A stretch of 64,000 nt of DNA, taken from positions 1-64,000 of the forward strand of contig NZ_NJFZ01000022.1 in assembly GCF_002270355.1 (NCBI RefSeq), written 5' to 3'. Made by a program: the position numbers and the translations under genes. This document shows positions 23,605 to 32,575 of the stretch, one piece after another (positions within the stretch are counted from its first letter, which is position 1; each line of letters starts with the position of its first letter). The notes beneath the pieces were generated by a model that saw nothing but the letters and a program-made list of their open reading frames with translations, was not told the DNA's origin and did no database searches. This DNA comes from Flectobacillus sp. BAB-3569. Lineage in GTDB: Bacteria > Bacteroidota > Bacteroidia > Cytophagales > Spirosomataceae.

Positions 23605-26016
23605 TTATTTACGTTTCTTACGGTCGCTGCCATGCTTGTTGTCTTTGCCACCTTTATAATCTTTTTTTCTGTTATCTCTACTTCTAGAGTCAGATTTTGA
23701 TCTGTGACGAGAATTAAAGCGTTCTTTGTCTTTTTTACCACCACCACGGCTTTCATTAGCACCAGCTAGCAATAAATCCATCGTTCTGCGAGCTAAATTA
23801 CATTCTTTTACTCGTACCTGCACTTTGTCGCCAAAGGTATATACTTTGCCGTTGCGCTGTCCTACAATACGGAAGTTATCTCTGTCAAAGTCATAGAAGT
23901 CATCTTTTAGGTCAACCATACGAACGATACCCTCTGATGCAGTTTCTGTAATTTCTACAAAAATACCGAACTCGGTTACGCCCGAAATGATACCATCCCA
24001 AACACGCTCTTCTTCCATCATACTCATGTATTCTACTTGCTTGTATTTGATAGAAGCACGTTCGGCCTCACTCGCAAGTTTTTCCATTTCAGACGAATGT
24101 TTACATCTTACTTCCCAAGCAGCTCTTTCGAGTGGATCACCGCCGTCAAGATAATGTTGCAGCATACGATGCGCCATCATGTCTGGATAACGACGAATTG
24201 GGGATGTAAAATGTGAGTAGAATGGAAATGCCAAACCAAAGTGACCAATAGGATCGGTGCTATATTTGGCTTTGGACATGGTACGCACCGCCAAACTTTC
24301 CAAAATGTTCTGCTCTGGTTTTCCTTCAATACCCTCCATCAGTTGATTGAATGAACTACTGATTTGAGCGGCTTCTGTTGCTACCGAATAACCAAATTTC
24401 TTGGCAAAGGTAGAAAACGTGCGAAGTTTTTCAGGGTCTGGTGCTTCGTGAATACGATACACCATGGTATTGCGAGGCTCTTTTTTACGAAGTTTATATA
24501 CATACTCTGCCACACGTTTGTTGGCCAAAAGCATGAATTCTTCGATAAGTTTGTGAGCATCTTTACGGATTTTTTGGTAGATACCTAAAGGTTTACCATT
24601 TTCGTCCAACTTGAATTTAACTTCAACTGTTTCAAAGTTTACCGCACCATTAGCAAAACGCTCGGCACGAAGAATATGCGCTAGGTTATTCAAAACCGTC
24701 AATTCATGCAAAAATGGAACGTCTGGTGTAGTTGGCTCTTCTACTTTTTTCTTACGGCCACGTTTAGGTTTTACTTCTTCTACGGGTGTCGCAACTTCTG
24801 TAGTTTCGTTGACAGTAGCTGGTACTTCGGCAGGAGGATTATTCAGGTCTAATACTTCTTGAGCCTCTTCGTAGGTAAAACGCTTGTCAGAGTGAATAAC
24901 TGTGCGACCAAACCATTCGTTTTTGATTTTACCTTTTGATGTAATTTCAAAAATGGCAGAGAAGGTTAGTTTGTCCTCGTTGGGACGTAATGAACACAAG
25001 CCATTCGAAAGTTTTTCTGGAAGCATTGGTACTACTCTGTCGACCAAATACACCGATGTGGCACGTTTGAATGCCTCTTGCTCTAAAATAGTGTTTGGCT
25101 GAACATAATGCGTTACATCGGCAATGTGGATACCAATTTGATAATTACCATTTTCGAGTTGTTCAAAACTCAAGGCATCGTCAAAGTCCTTGGCATCTAT
25201 TGGGTCAATAGTGAATGTGGTAATGCCGCGCATATCTTTGCGTTTGGCAATTTCTGCTTCAGGAATTTTCTCTGAGATATCTTCAGCTTCTTGTTCGACA
25301 CCTTCAGGAAAATGGTATGGCAAACCGAATTCGGCTAAAATAGCATGCATTTCGGTATTGTTTTCGCCAGCTTTACCTAATACTTCCTGAATAATACCTT
25401 CCATTTTGCGCTCGCCAAGAGGCCATTTCGTGATTTTCACAATCACTTTATCGCCATGTTTTACATCTTTGAGTGCTTCTCTTGGCACAAAAATGTCTTG
25501 ATACAAACGCTTAGAATCTGGTGTTACAAAGGCGTAATTAGGAAGTAGTTCGATAGTTCCTACAATTTCGGAGCGACCATGTTCTAAAATTTCTACCACT
25601 TCGCCTTCGGCACGATCAGAGCCTTTCTTGCGTTTTGCCGAAATCAATACTTTGACAATATCGCCATCAATAGCCCCATTAAGGTCTTGGTTTGAAATCC
25701 AAACATCATCCTCACGACCATCTACTACCACAAATGCAAATCGAGCATTGACGTGGTCAACTTTTCCTGTCACAAATTCAGTGACACGGTCTATGATATA
25801 ATTACCGTCTTTTTGACGAATCAGTTTTTTGTCTTTAGTTAATACTTCAACTAGTGTAGCAAAAAGTTCTTTTGTACTGCGGTCACGAACGGCAAAGGCT
25901 TTGTGAACTTGGTTGAGCGACCAGCTGCGGTCGTCGTTTAGTTCGAAAAATGATAAGATTTCATTTTTTACAGATTCGCGAAATCTTTCTTCTTTGCTAT
26001 TTTTCTGTTTAGTCAT
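23605..26016 (-). CDS. rnr: Ribonuclease R (RNB-family 3'-5' exoribonuclease)
   Basis: The 803-residue enzyme degrades structured RNA. Order of parts: N-terminal winged-helix region (about 10-75), OB/cold-shock domains (about 80-215), and the RNB domain with catalytic acidic cluster DPIDAKDFDDA (D271, D274, D277, D279, D280). An insertion at about 392-433 contains the basic KPKRGRKKK. The S1 domain is at about 665-755 (GVTEFGIFVEI), followed by a Lys/Arg/Gly-rich tail ending DRKKRK. The insert breaks the RNB domain where canonical RNase R is continuous. The basic tail is typical and binds RNA. It is transcribed alone; the upstream spacer has no clear promoter pair. Confidence 0.95.
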   Translation of the reverse strand: MTKQKNSKEERFRESVKNEILSFFELNDDRSWSLNQVHKAFAVRDRSTKELFATLVEVLTKDKKLIRQKDGNYIIDRVTEFVTGKVDHVNARFAFVVVDGREDDVWISNQDLNGAIDGDIVKVLISAKRKKGSDRAEGEVVEILEHGRSEIVGTIELLPNYAFVTPDSKRLYQDIFVPREALKDVKHGDKVIVKITKWPLGERKMEGIIQEVLGKAGENNTEMHAILAEFGLPYHFPEGVEQEAEDISEKIPEAEIAKRKDMRGITTFTIDPIDAKDFDDALSFEQLENGNYQIGIHIADVTHYVQPNTILEQEAFKRATSVYLVDRVVPMLPEKLSNGLCSLRPNEDKLTFSAIFEITSKGKIKNEWFGRTVIHSDKRFTYEEAQEVLDLNNPPAEVPATVNETTEVATPVEEVKPKRGRKKKVEEPTTPDVPFLHELTVLNNLAHILRAERFANGAVNFETVEVKFKLDENGKPLGIYQKIRKDAHKLIEEFMLLANKRVAEYVYKLRKKEPRNTMVYRIHEAPDPEKLRTFSTFAKKFGYSVATEAAQISSSFNQLMEGIEGKPEQNILESLAVRTMSKAKYSTDPIGHFGLAFPFYSHFTSPIRRYPDMMAHRMLQHYLDGGDPLERAAWEVRCKHSSEMEKLASEAERASIKYKQVEYMSMMEEERVWDGIISGVTEFGIFVEITETASEGIVRMVDLKDDFYDFDRDNFRIVGQRNGKVYTFGDKVQVRVKECNLARRTMDLLLAGANESRGGGKKDKERFNSRHRSKSDSRSRDNRKKDYKGGKDNKHGSDRKKRK

Positions 26017-26413
26017 TGATATATAATTACCTTTTATTCAAAGAAAAGGATTGTTTCAGTTATAAAATGAGAAATAATGTGTGGTGGCTGAGTTGTGCTT
26101 GGTAGTATTTACCAATAAAATGTAAATGCTTTATGTGATTGCCATTAGCCACTATTTTGTACGAGCTAAAATGATACCAATAAGTAGATGGTGGATTTGA
26201 GAATGTGTATTTCGGTGGTGAAAAGCCCGAAATTTTTAACTTCTATTGTATGAATTGCTAGTTTTCAAATAATAAATCACAAAGTCACTCTAATACTAAT
26301 TCGCTCAATACTTACACGAACAGTTCTAAATTACGATTATTCTTGTATATATGACAATATTTATAAGAATTTGGTTTACTCTGGTGCCAATAAAGAATGG
26401 TTCTATATTAGTA
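26017..26413. other. AT-rich upstream region of rnr, no gene seen
   Basis: No supported coding frame. It should hold the rnr promoter (minus strand) but no convincing TTTG/TAnnTTTG pair was found. A 12-codon plus-strand frame rich in TGG is considered and rejected elsewhere. Confidence 0.35.
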
Positions 26414-26560
26414 GAATACGAAGGATTTCAAACTATTTTGGATTTGGAATGTTGGATTTTGGAAGTGTAATCTTCTATATTTTGTAAAAAATAAATAAAT
26501 TTTACTTTATTTCCGAAATCAGAAATCCCAAACCCGCAATTGTTGGAAATCCTTCGTATA
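26414..26560. repeat. Large intergenic fold-back, family C (GGATTTGGAATGTTGGA type)
   Basis: The left arm 26414-26465 reads AATACGAAGGATTTC then TTGGATTTGGAATGTTGGAT. The right arm 26510-26560 (TTCCGAAATCAGAAATCCC, AACCCGCAATTGTTGG, AAATCCTTCGTATA) is its imperfect inverse, with the outer ATACGAAGGATTTC/GAAATCCTTCGTAT exact. Similar words occur at 58878-58990. Confidence 0.6.
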
Positions 26561-26600
26561 GACCTAATGCCTATGGCTTATAGTCTAAAGCCTAAAGCAT
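26561..26600. repeat. Intergenic repeat, family B
   Basis: GACCTAATGCCTATGGCTTA is followed by TAGTCTAAAGCCTAAAGCAT. It is nearly the same phrase as 50677-50713 and abuts the stop codon of proC. Confidence 0.55.
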
Positions 26601-26601
26601 A

Positions 26602-27402
26602 TTATTTTGAAAGTTCTGTTGCTCTTTTTTGTGCTGCAAAAATACCTTCTTTTAAGTTTTGAGCTAATAAGCCTTCTTCAAATCTCTTGAGTGCCGCTTC
26701 GGTAGTACCACCTTTTGACGCTACAGCCTTAATAAGTTCGTCGAGGCTCTTTTCTGCATTGTTGATAAGGTGAAATGATCCCAACATTGTTTGTTTTACC
26801 AATAATGCTGCCATAGAATCCTCAAAGCCCATTTCTTTACCTGCCTCTATCATAGCTTTTACCAAATAGAAGAAATAAGCAGGACCACTACCTGACAACG
26901 CTGTTACGGCATCGAGCAAAGATTCTTCCTCTAGGAACACCGCACGACCAGTAGAGTTAATCAAGTTTTCAACTTTCTTTAGTTGGCTCAATGTAATATC
27001 GCCAGAAGCAGCAAAAGCCGTCATCCCCATTCCCAACAATGCAGGAGTGTTTGGCATGGCTCTTACAATAATTCGGTGATTAAGGGATTCCTGTATTTTA
27101 TCGATAGAAATACCAGCCATGATACTCAAAATAATTTGGTTGGGCTGGATTACTTTTTTAAGTTCTTCAGAAACTGTTGGATAGTCTTGGGGCTTAACCG
27201 AAAGGATGATTAAATCGTATTCTCCAACTTTAGGAGAGATAGTATCTACCACAACACCTGCTTTTTCTGATTGAAGCGCTTCGGCTCTGGCAGCATTTTT
27301 TTCGATTAGGAATAGGTTTTCTTTTTTTACTAAATCATATTGAATAAAAGATTTGGCAAAGGCCATTCCCATATTACCCGCTCCAACAATAGCTACTTTC
27401 AT
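26602..27402 (-). CDS. proC: Pyrroline-5-carboxylate reductase
   Basis: The 266-residue enzyme makes the last step of proline synthesis (P5C to proline, NAD(P)H). The N-terminal Rossmann motif is VAIVGAGNMGMAFAKSF. VRAMPNTPALLGMGMTAF and the signature ALSGSGPAYFFYLVKAMIEAG follow, then the C-terminal helical domain with ASKGGTTEAALKRFE. Length is normal. It stands alone, separated from the upstream TlpA-like gene by a terminator. Confidence 0.95.
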   Translation of the reverse strand: MKVAIVGAGNMGMAFAKSFIQYDLVKKENLFLIEKNAARAEALQSEKAGVVVDTISPKVGEYDLIILSVKPQDYPTVSEELKKVIQPNQIILSIMAGISIDKIQESLNHRIIVRAMPNTPALLGMGMTAFAASGDITLSQLKKVENLINSTGRAVFLEEESLLDAVTALSGSGPAYFFYLVKAMIEAGKEMGFEDSMAALLVKQTMLGSFHLINNAEKSLDELIKAVASKGGTTEAALKRFEEGLLAQNLKEGIFAAQKRATELSK

Positions 27403-27490
27403 GATGGTTTGTTTTTGGTCAAAAATTAATTAAAAATGATTATGAATTTGGTTATCAGCTGAATTTCAGTTTTGTTGAACAAAATTACAA

Positions 27491-27530
27491 CAAAAAACCT
27501 GACAGTATTGATAAAATATTGTCAGGTTGA
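27491..27530 (-). terminator. Terminator of the TlpA-like gene
   Basis: On the minus strand, AACCTGACAATAT pairs with the inverse arm (27496-27509 with 27515-27528, one G-T pair) and is followed by a T-run (As at 27492-27497 on the plus strand). Confidence 0.8.
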
Positions 27531-27565
27531 TGGTTGCCTTGTGAGCGAAGGATATGTTTCTAAAA

Positions 27566-28720
27566 TTAATCTTTGAAGATTTCTTCTAATTTTTTCTCTA
27601 ATTCTGCAGAGCTACCTGTGTACTTGGCAATGACTTTCCCTTCCTTATCTATTAAAAATTGTGCAGGAATTGCGCTAACGCCATAGGCTGCTGCGGCAAT
27701 GCTATTCCAATATTGAAGATCGGATACTTGTTGCCAAACCAATCCATCTTTTTCGATGGCACGAACCCAAGCGGTTTTTTCTTGGTCGAGGCTCACACCC
27801 AGAATGTCAAATCCTTTGGCATGAAAACGGTTGTAAATTCTGACTACATTCGGGTTTTCACGACGACAAGGCCCACACCAGCTTGCCCAAAAGTCAATCA
27901 ATACATATTTGCCACGCATCGATGAAAGTGTAACTAGGCTGTCTGAAGGTGTTTTTAAGGAAATTTCTGGCGCTTCCGAACCAATGGCAACACCTTTCAT
28001 ACGCTTGATTTGCTCCAAAAACGATTTGATGTGTGGGTTAGGAGAATTGGCTTTTTCCTTTTTGAATGTTTCAGCTACTTGATCCAACAAATCCATGTCT
28101 GTTTCTGGGTTGAGGAAATTTCCTGCCGTCCAAAGCGCTACTAGCTCAGAGCCCATTTCTGGAATCATTGCTTTGATTTTACTTACAGTGATTTGTTGTG
28201 CATTTTGAAACTCATTCTGGATTTTCTGCAAAGTTGCTTCGTCCTTTTTCTCAGTTGCAATGGTTACTTGCTTGTTCCAACCTTCAACCTTAGTTTGTAA
28301 TTCTTGATTGATTTTGATAATTTGGTTGAAATATTGAACGTTTTTAGAATCTCCTTTAATTTGGAATTTACCTCTCACTTGAGGAGTATCCATACCATCT
28401 GCCACAACTTCTACTTTTTCCCCTCCTTCAAGAATCAAAAGTAATTTCTGACTCAAGGGCATATTAAAAAAGTTAACCAGATAATAGCCACCACCTTCGG
28501 CAATGGGCGAATTGAATTTGAAATTATGAGCGGCATCTACGTTAGCAGAGTCGATATTAACAGCCGTACCACGACCATTAATCATTTGTAGATAGACTTT
28601 TTTGTCAGGAACAACATTTTGAACCTTTCCTGTGATTTGAACTTTTTTTGTGGCTGTGGTTTGTGCTACCATCGAGAATCCAAGCAAAACGCTAAGGATA
28701 CTCAAAATTGATTTTTTCAT
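27566..28720 (-). CDS. TlpA-like thiol-disulfide oxidoreductase with DUF4369 domain
   Basis: From the preferred start (MKKSILSILS) the protein has 384 residues: a signal peptide to about residue 20 (SMVAQ), a DUF4369-like beta domain (about 25-125), a helical linker (130-245), and a C-terminal thioredoxin fold (about 247-384) with the active site WASWCGPC (C282, C285) and a cis-Pro segment SAIPAQFLI. A periplasmic or lipid-free reductase acting in cytochrome maturation or disulfide reduction is inferred. The longer frame starting at 28756 would put codons inside an inverted repeat, so the internal Met is chosen. Confidence 0.88.
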   Translation of the reverse strand: MKKSILSILSVLLGFSMVAQTTATKKVQITGKVQNVVPDKKVYLQMINGRGTAVNIDSANVDAAHNFKFNSPIAEGGGYYLVNFFNMPLSQKLLLILEGGEKVEVVADGMDTPQVRGKFQIKGDSKNVQYFNQIIKINQELQTKVEGWNKQVTIATEKKDEATLQKIQNEFQNAQQITVSKIKAMIPEMGSELVALWTAGNFLNPETDMDLLDQVAETFKKEKANSPNPHIKSFLEQIKRMKGVAIGSEAPEISLKTPSDSLVTLSSMRGKYVLIDFWASWCGPCRRENPNVVRIYNRFHAKGFDILGVSLDQEKTAWVRAIEKDGLVWQQVSDLQYWNSIAAAAYGVSAIPAQFLIDKEGKVIAKYTGSSAELEKKLEEIFKD

Positions 28721-28748
28721 AAATAAAGCGGTAACTGATAAAAGGATA

Positions 28749-28810
28749 AAAGGCATTTATTAGACGTTTTACAAAAATAGAATCGTAATGAATGTCTAAT
28801 AAATGCCTTT
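28749..28810. repeat. Perfect 17-bp inverted repeat around the TlpA-like gene promoter region
   Basis: AAAGGCATTTATTAGAC (28749-28765) is exactly inverted as GTCTAATAAATGCCTTT (28794-28810). The 28-nt interior holds a minus-strand TATTTTTG (28770-28779 region), a possible -7 box. It may be an operator or a fold-back in the leader of the thioredoxin gene. Confidence 0.6.
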
Positions 28811-28922
28811 GGAATAATTGAGCTGTTGGCGAAAGGCTTTCAGCAAGTGACTCCAGAATCATTTGCTTCGAATGACATCGAATACTGTGTTTATTCGACA
28901 GCCTTGTCCCTATACGCTCCTG

Positions 28923-30380
28923 TTAAAGCGAGTCTAGTGTTTTTTGTAATAGAGCAGTGGTAACTTTTGGGTCGGCCGAGCCTTTTGATTTTTTCATGAT
29001 ATCACCCATGAACATTCCTAATAACCCTTTTTTACCATTTTTGTACTCTTTTACTTTGGCTGGATTGGCTGCCAAAACCTCATCAATTAACGACTGAAGT
29101 GTGTCGGTATTGCTTTGTTGAATCAAATTCTTTGCTTCAGCAATTTGCAGTGGACTAGCCGATGTATCCGTTACCATTACAGGGAAAATCTGTTGTGAGG
29201 CTGTTGAGGTACTCACTTTTCCTTCATCTACCAGATTGATCAGCTGTGCTAACTTTTCGGGAGTAATGGTTAACTGCTCAATTTCCAAATGATTGTCATT
29301 AAGATATGATTTTACCGTACCCATAATCCAGTTTGAGGCAGCTTTGTAGTTTTTGGTAAACTGACAAGTTGCATCAAAATATTCGGCTACTTCACGGCTA
29401 TCTGTTAATACACCAGCGTCATAATCTGGCAAGCCATAAGTTTTGGTAAACTTCTCGAAAAGCTCCCAAGGCAAAGCAGGCATTTGAGCTTTTACTTGGT
29501 TCAATAACTCTTCCGAAATATGTAGAGGCACTAAGTCTGGTTCAGGGAAATAACGATAGTCGTTCATCGATTCCTTTTCACGCATACCCGAAGTACGTCC
29601 AGTGGCAGGGTCGAAGTTGCGTGTTTCCTGAATGATTTTTTCACCAGCTTCAACGGCTTCTATCTGACGAACTACCTCATAATCAATTGCTTTTTGAATA
29701 AAGCGAATCGAGTTCATGTTTTTGATTTCAACTTTTGTACCAAAAACTTTACTACCAACTGGCATTACAGAGATATTGACATCGCAACGCAATGAGCCTT
29801 CCTCCATGTTACCATCGCAGATATGCAAGTATCTTACAAGCTTACGAACTTCGGTCATAAATTGTGCAGCTTCTTCCGACGACTTGATTTCAGGTTCTGT
29901 TACCATTTCAATCAAAGGAGTACCCGCACGGTTGTAGTCAATAAGGCTGTCGCTTGAACCCTCGGCATGAAGAGACTTTCCTGCATCTTCTTCCAAGTGG
30001 ATATGGTGGAAGCGTACGACTTTTTCACCTGTAGACAATTTTACTTTTACACCACCCCCAATACAAATAGGCGTTTTGTCTTGGGTAATCTGATACCCTT
30101 TTGGAAGGTCAGGATAAAAATAGTTTTTGCGGTCAAAATATTGATATTCAGATATTTTTGAGCCAGTAGCAAAGCCCATTTTGATAGCATACTCAACCGC
30201 TTTACGATTAAGTTTTGGCAAAGTTCCTGGGTGTCCCAGCGTAATGGGAGAAATATGGGTATTGGGCGCAGCTCCAAAAGACGCAGAGTCTGCCGCAAAA
30301 ATTTTACTTTCTGTTTGAAGTTGAGCGTGTACCTCTAGGCCAATAACAACTTCATATTTGTTTCTAATTTCTTGGTTCAC
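28923..30380 (-). CDS. gatB: Aspartyl/glutamyl-tRNA amidotransferase subunit B
   Basis: The 485-residue GatB activates the side chain of misacylated Asp-tRNA(Asn)/Glu-tRNA(Gln) within GatCAB. Landmarks: YEVVIGLEVHAQLQTESKIF, the HIHLEEDAGKSLH motif, LIDYNRAGTPLIEMVTEPE, CDGNMEEGSLRCDVNIS, and the C-terminal YqeY-like tail with LLGMFMGDIMKKSKG. Length is normal. gatA and gatC are not in the window. A TATCTTTG at 30459-30466 (minus strand) may be its -7 box. Confidence 0.97.
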   Translation of the reverse strand: MNQEIRNKYEVVIGLEVHAQLQTESKIFAADSASFGAAPNTHISPITLGHPGTLPKLNRKAVEYAIKMGFATGSKISEYQYFDRKNYFYPDLPKGYQITQDKTPICIGGGVKVKLSTGEKVVRFHHIHLEEDAGKSLHAEGSSDSLIDYNRAGTPLIEMVTEPEIKSSEEAAQFMTEVRKLVRYLHICDGNMEEGSLRCDVNISVMPVGSKVFGTKVEIKNMNSIRFIQKAIDYEVVRQIEAVEAGEKIIQETRNFDPATGRTSGMREKESMNDYRYFPEPDLVPLHISEELLNQVKAQMPALPWELFEKFTKTYGLPDYDAGVLTDSREVAEYFDATCQFTKNYKAASNWIMGTVKSYLNDNHLEIEQLTITPEKLAQLINLVDEGKVSTSTASQQIFPVMVTDTSASPLQIAEAKNLIQQSNTDTLQSLIDEVLAANPAKVKEYKNGKKGLLGMFMGDIMKKSKGSADPKVTTALLQKTLDSL

Positions 30381-30652
30381 AGAATATTAATTTCAGTTTG
30401 AGGCAAGAATCTTCTGTATTTTTGTAAAAAAGTTTCTGCCTTGTGGAACAATCGTCTACAAAGATAGTAAAAAGCATGGCTCAGTATAACCAGCAATGCT
30501 AAGTGATTGGAAATTTGATGGTTTTCAAAAAATAAATCAACCTATTCCAACCTTTTAAGTCAAGAAAAGCTCTTTATCGTAAAATGTTCAAAAAACACAT
30601 TTTTATAATGCCCTGAGGCGTTGTATGTATTGTCCGTAAGCTTATAAACACA

Positions 30653-31198
30653 TTGAATACATTGGAACTTGAAAAAGACCTCATAAACGCTTGTTTGCAA
30701 AACGACCGCATTGCACAGCGAAAGCTCTATCAGGCTTACGCATCGCGTATGTTGGTGGTATGCTCACGCTATGCACAAAGCAAGGCCGAAGCGGAGGATA
30801 TTCTTCAAGAAGCTTTTATTAAGATATTTCAAAATCTGGCGAGTTTTAGAGGTGAAAGTACGATTGGCGCGTGGATCAAAAGAATTGTTATCAATACGGC
30901 CATTAAACATATTCGTTCTCAACAACCTTGGCAGGATATGTCGGATGTTGCTGAATTTGAAAACCATTTTTCGGACAAAGGCACGAGTATCGAAGGAATT
31001 CACTTTCAGGAATTATTGGCCATGATTCATAAACTACCAAAAGGTTGTCAAACCGTATTCAACCTGTATGCTATTGAAGGATATCAGCACCATGAAATTG
31101 CTGAAATGTTAGGTATTTCGGAAGGAACATCAAAGTCGCAATACTCACGTGCTAGGCAATTATTGCAAGCACAACTTTCGTACGATAAAGTAGGATAA
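30653..31198 (+). CDS. ECF RNA polymerase sigma factor
   Basis: The 181-residue protein shows sigma region 2 (LYQAYASRMLVVCSRYAQSKAEAEDILQEAFIKIFQNL...WIKRIVINTAIKHIR) and region 4 with its helix-turn-helix (LPKGCQTVFNLYAIEGYQHHEIAEMLGISEGTSKSQYSRARQLL). This is the usual two-domain extracytoplasmic-function sigma. The frame opens with a TTG codon giving MNTLELEKD; no in-frame ATG lies close by, so a TTG start is likely. The gene that follows after 49 nt encodes a membrane protein that may be its regulator. Confidence 0.9.
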   Translation: MNTLELEKDLINACLQNDRIAQRKLYQAYASRMLVVCSRYAQSKAEAEDILQEAFIKIFQNLASFRGESTIGAWIKRIVINTAIKHIRSQQPWQDMSDVAEFENHFSDKGTSIEGIHFQELLAMIHKLPKGCQTVFNLYAIEGYQHHEIAEMLGISEGTSKSQYSRARQLLQAQLSYDKVG

Positions 31199-31247
31199 AG
31201 CACAAATGAAATAATATGACAAAATCTTTACTGATAAAATCACTATA

Positions 31248-31907
31248 ATGGATAATTCATCACACAATTCTTTTGAGGACCAATGGCGAGATGCCTTCGA
31301 TGATGCCTCTATGACCCCATCCGACTGGGTATGGGATGGCATAGAAGCGTCCTTGGAGCAGTCTGCTCCTTCGTCGTCCGCACCAGAAGCGAGTGGTGGA
31401 ATGGCCAAAGGTAGCCTTGGGCTTTATTCTGCTGGACTAGCAGTAGTGGTGTTGGTAGGCGCATGGTTATTGAAACCTGAGGATGATAGCACTAAAGATT
31501 TGCCTGAGCAGCCGAGTGTTCATCAACAAACAGTCGTAAAGCCTGTTCGCACGCCAGAAGAAAAACAGGACGAAAATTATATCGTAGCTGAAAAAAGTAG
31601 AAAGCCTGAAACTTCAAGTATTAGGCAAGAGGAAGCTCCTACAGAACCGCAACCAGTGTTAGTAGAAGAGCTTGTGAAAAAATCGGTAGTTGATTCTATT
31701 AATTTTATATCACCAACCACTACCAAAGAGATACCTGTAGCTCATGATGGATTACAAGTAAATCATAGAGTAATGGAACCAATAGTTCCTTCTATTCAGA
31801 CGCCATATTTTGAGCCTCAACCGCTTGTTCCTGTCAAAACGCAGAAAAAAGGCTTTTTGAAAAATGTTAAAATTACGGTTGGTGCAGGGGTATATCAAAG
31901 ACCTTAA
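31248..31907 (+). CDS. Single-pass membrane protein, putative anti-sigma factor
   Basis: The 219-residue protein has an acidic N-terminus (FEDQWRDAFDDASMTPSDWVWDGIEASL), one transmembrane helix (about 60-76, LGLYSAGLAVVVLVGAWLL) and a long Pro/Glu/Lys-rich extracytoplasmic tail. The W-x-x-I-E-A pattern and position directly behind an ECF sigma gene match the cytoplasmic segment of Bacteroidota anti-sigma-like proteins. It lacks a recognisable zinc anti-sigma motif, so the role is inferred from context. Confidence 0.65.
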   Translation: MDNSSHNSFEDQWRDAFDDASMTPSDWVWDGIEASLEQSAPSSSAPEASGGMAKGSLGLYSAGLAVVVLVGAWLLKPEDDSTKDLPEQPSVHQQTVVKPVRTPEEKQDENYIVAEKSRKPETSSIRQEEAPTEPQPVLVEELVKKSVVDSINFISPTTTKEIPVAHDGLQVNHRVMEPIVPSIQTPYFEPQPLVPVKTQKKGFLKNVKITVGAGVYQRP

Positions 31908-31913
31908 AATGAA

Positions 31914-32005
31914 TGTAGAGTTTTGAGTTGTGAGTGATGAGTTTTTCTTTGTCCTTGCCTAAAATAGGTTGCCCTCAAAACTCCTCATTCTGAATTCAAT
32001 ACTCT
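31914..32005. repeat. Intergenic fold-back, family A
   Basis: GAGTTTTGAGTTGTGAGTGA is followed by TGAG (left arm) and, beyond CTTTGTCCTTGCCTAAAATA, by CTCAAAACTCCTCATT and AATTCAATACTCTTAA (right arm). The interior phrase TTTGTCCTTGCCTAAAATA recurs at 56703-56725, so the two copies share more than the arms. Confidence 0.6.
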
Positions 32006-32025
32006 TAACTTATCTCTTTATCTCT

Positions 32026-32532
32026 ATGAAAAATCTTCTTATTGCCTCCATCTTATTGAGCGTTTTTGGTTGTGCTTCTAGTTCAAGTAGTGTTGTAGAC
32101 TCAGAAGTGCTCAAAAATCAAACTATTGACCTGACCAAAAATAATTTGAGCGAATACATTGTTTTTGGAAATGTAGGCTTAGGGTGGGGGTGTCGTACCT
32201 ATGGACTGTATTTGTATGCAGGAGATCAATTGTTTGTTGATACAACTAGTGCCTATTGTAAAAATGCTGAAAATTATCGTTTTCAAGGGTATAAACTAAG
32301 CTCTACAGAAAAAGCAAAAGCCGAACAAATTGTTCAAAAAATAAAGAATCATTTGAGTACCATTAAAGATGATGGTCAAGCAATTCAAACGATAGGTTGC
32401 CCTGGCTGTGCCGATGGAGGAATGCTATATGTACAAGTCAAAACTAGTCAATCTTTGAAAGCTTGGCGATTGGATGACATGATTGATACTCATCAGAAAT
32501 TAATTGTTGATGTGGCAACAATTAAGCGGTAA
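32026..32532 (+). CDS. Lipoprotein of unknown function
   Basis: From the ATG at 32026 the product is 168 residues with lipobox SVFGCASSSS (Cys 16). The longer frame from a TTG at 31969 only translates the repeat and is rejected. The mature domain contains YIVFGNVGLGWGCRTYGLYLY and GCPGCADGGMLYVQV, with four Cys in the mature domain that may bind metal or form disulfides. No family is recognised. It belongs to the ECF sigma cluster and could be part of its regulon. Confidence 0.7.
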   Translation: MKNLLIASILLSVFGCASSSSSVVDSEVLKNQTIDLTKNNLSEYIVFGNVGLGWGCRTYGLYLYAGDQLFVDTTSAYCKNAENYRFQGYKLSSTEKAKAEQIVQKIKNHLSTIKDDGQAIQTIGCPGCADGGMLYVQVKTSQSLKAWRLDDMIDTHQKLIVDVATIKR

Positions 32533-32575
32533 TACAAACCTCAAAACTATAATAAACTACAAATAAATTAATACT

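Noticed and set aside
26067-26105. Short plus-strand frame MRNNVWWLSCAW with three Trp codons
   Set aside because: It resembles a trp leader, but no terminator/antiterminator pair follows and the neighbouring genes (rnr, proC) are on the minus strand, so nothing is there to regulate.
31969-32025. TTG-initiated N-terminal extension of the 32026 lipoprotein
   Set aside because: It translates a family A repeat and would bury the lipobox signal; the internal ATG gives a standard lipoprotein.
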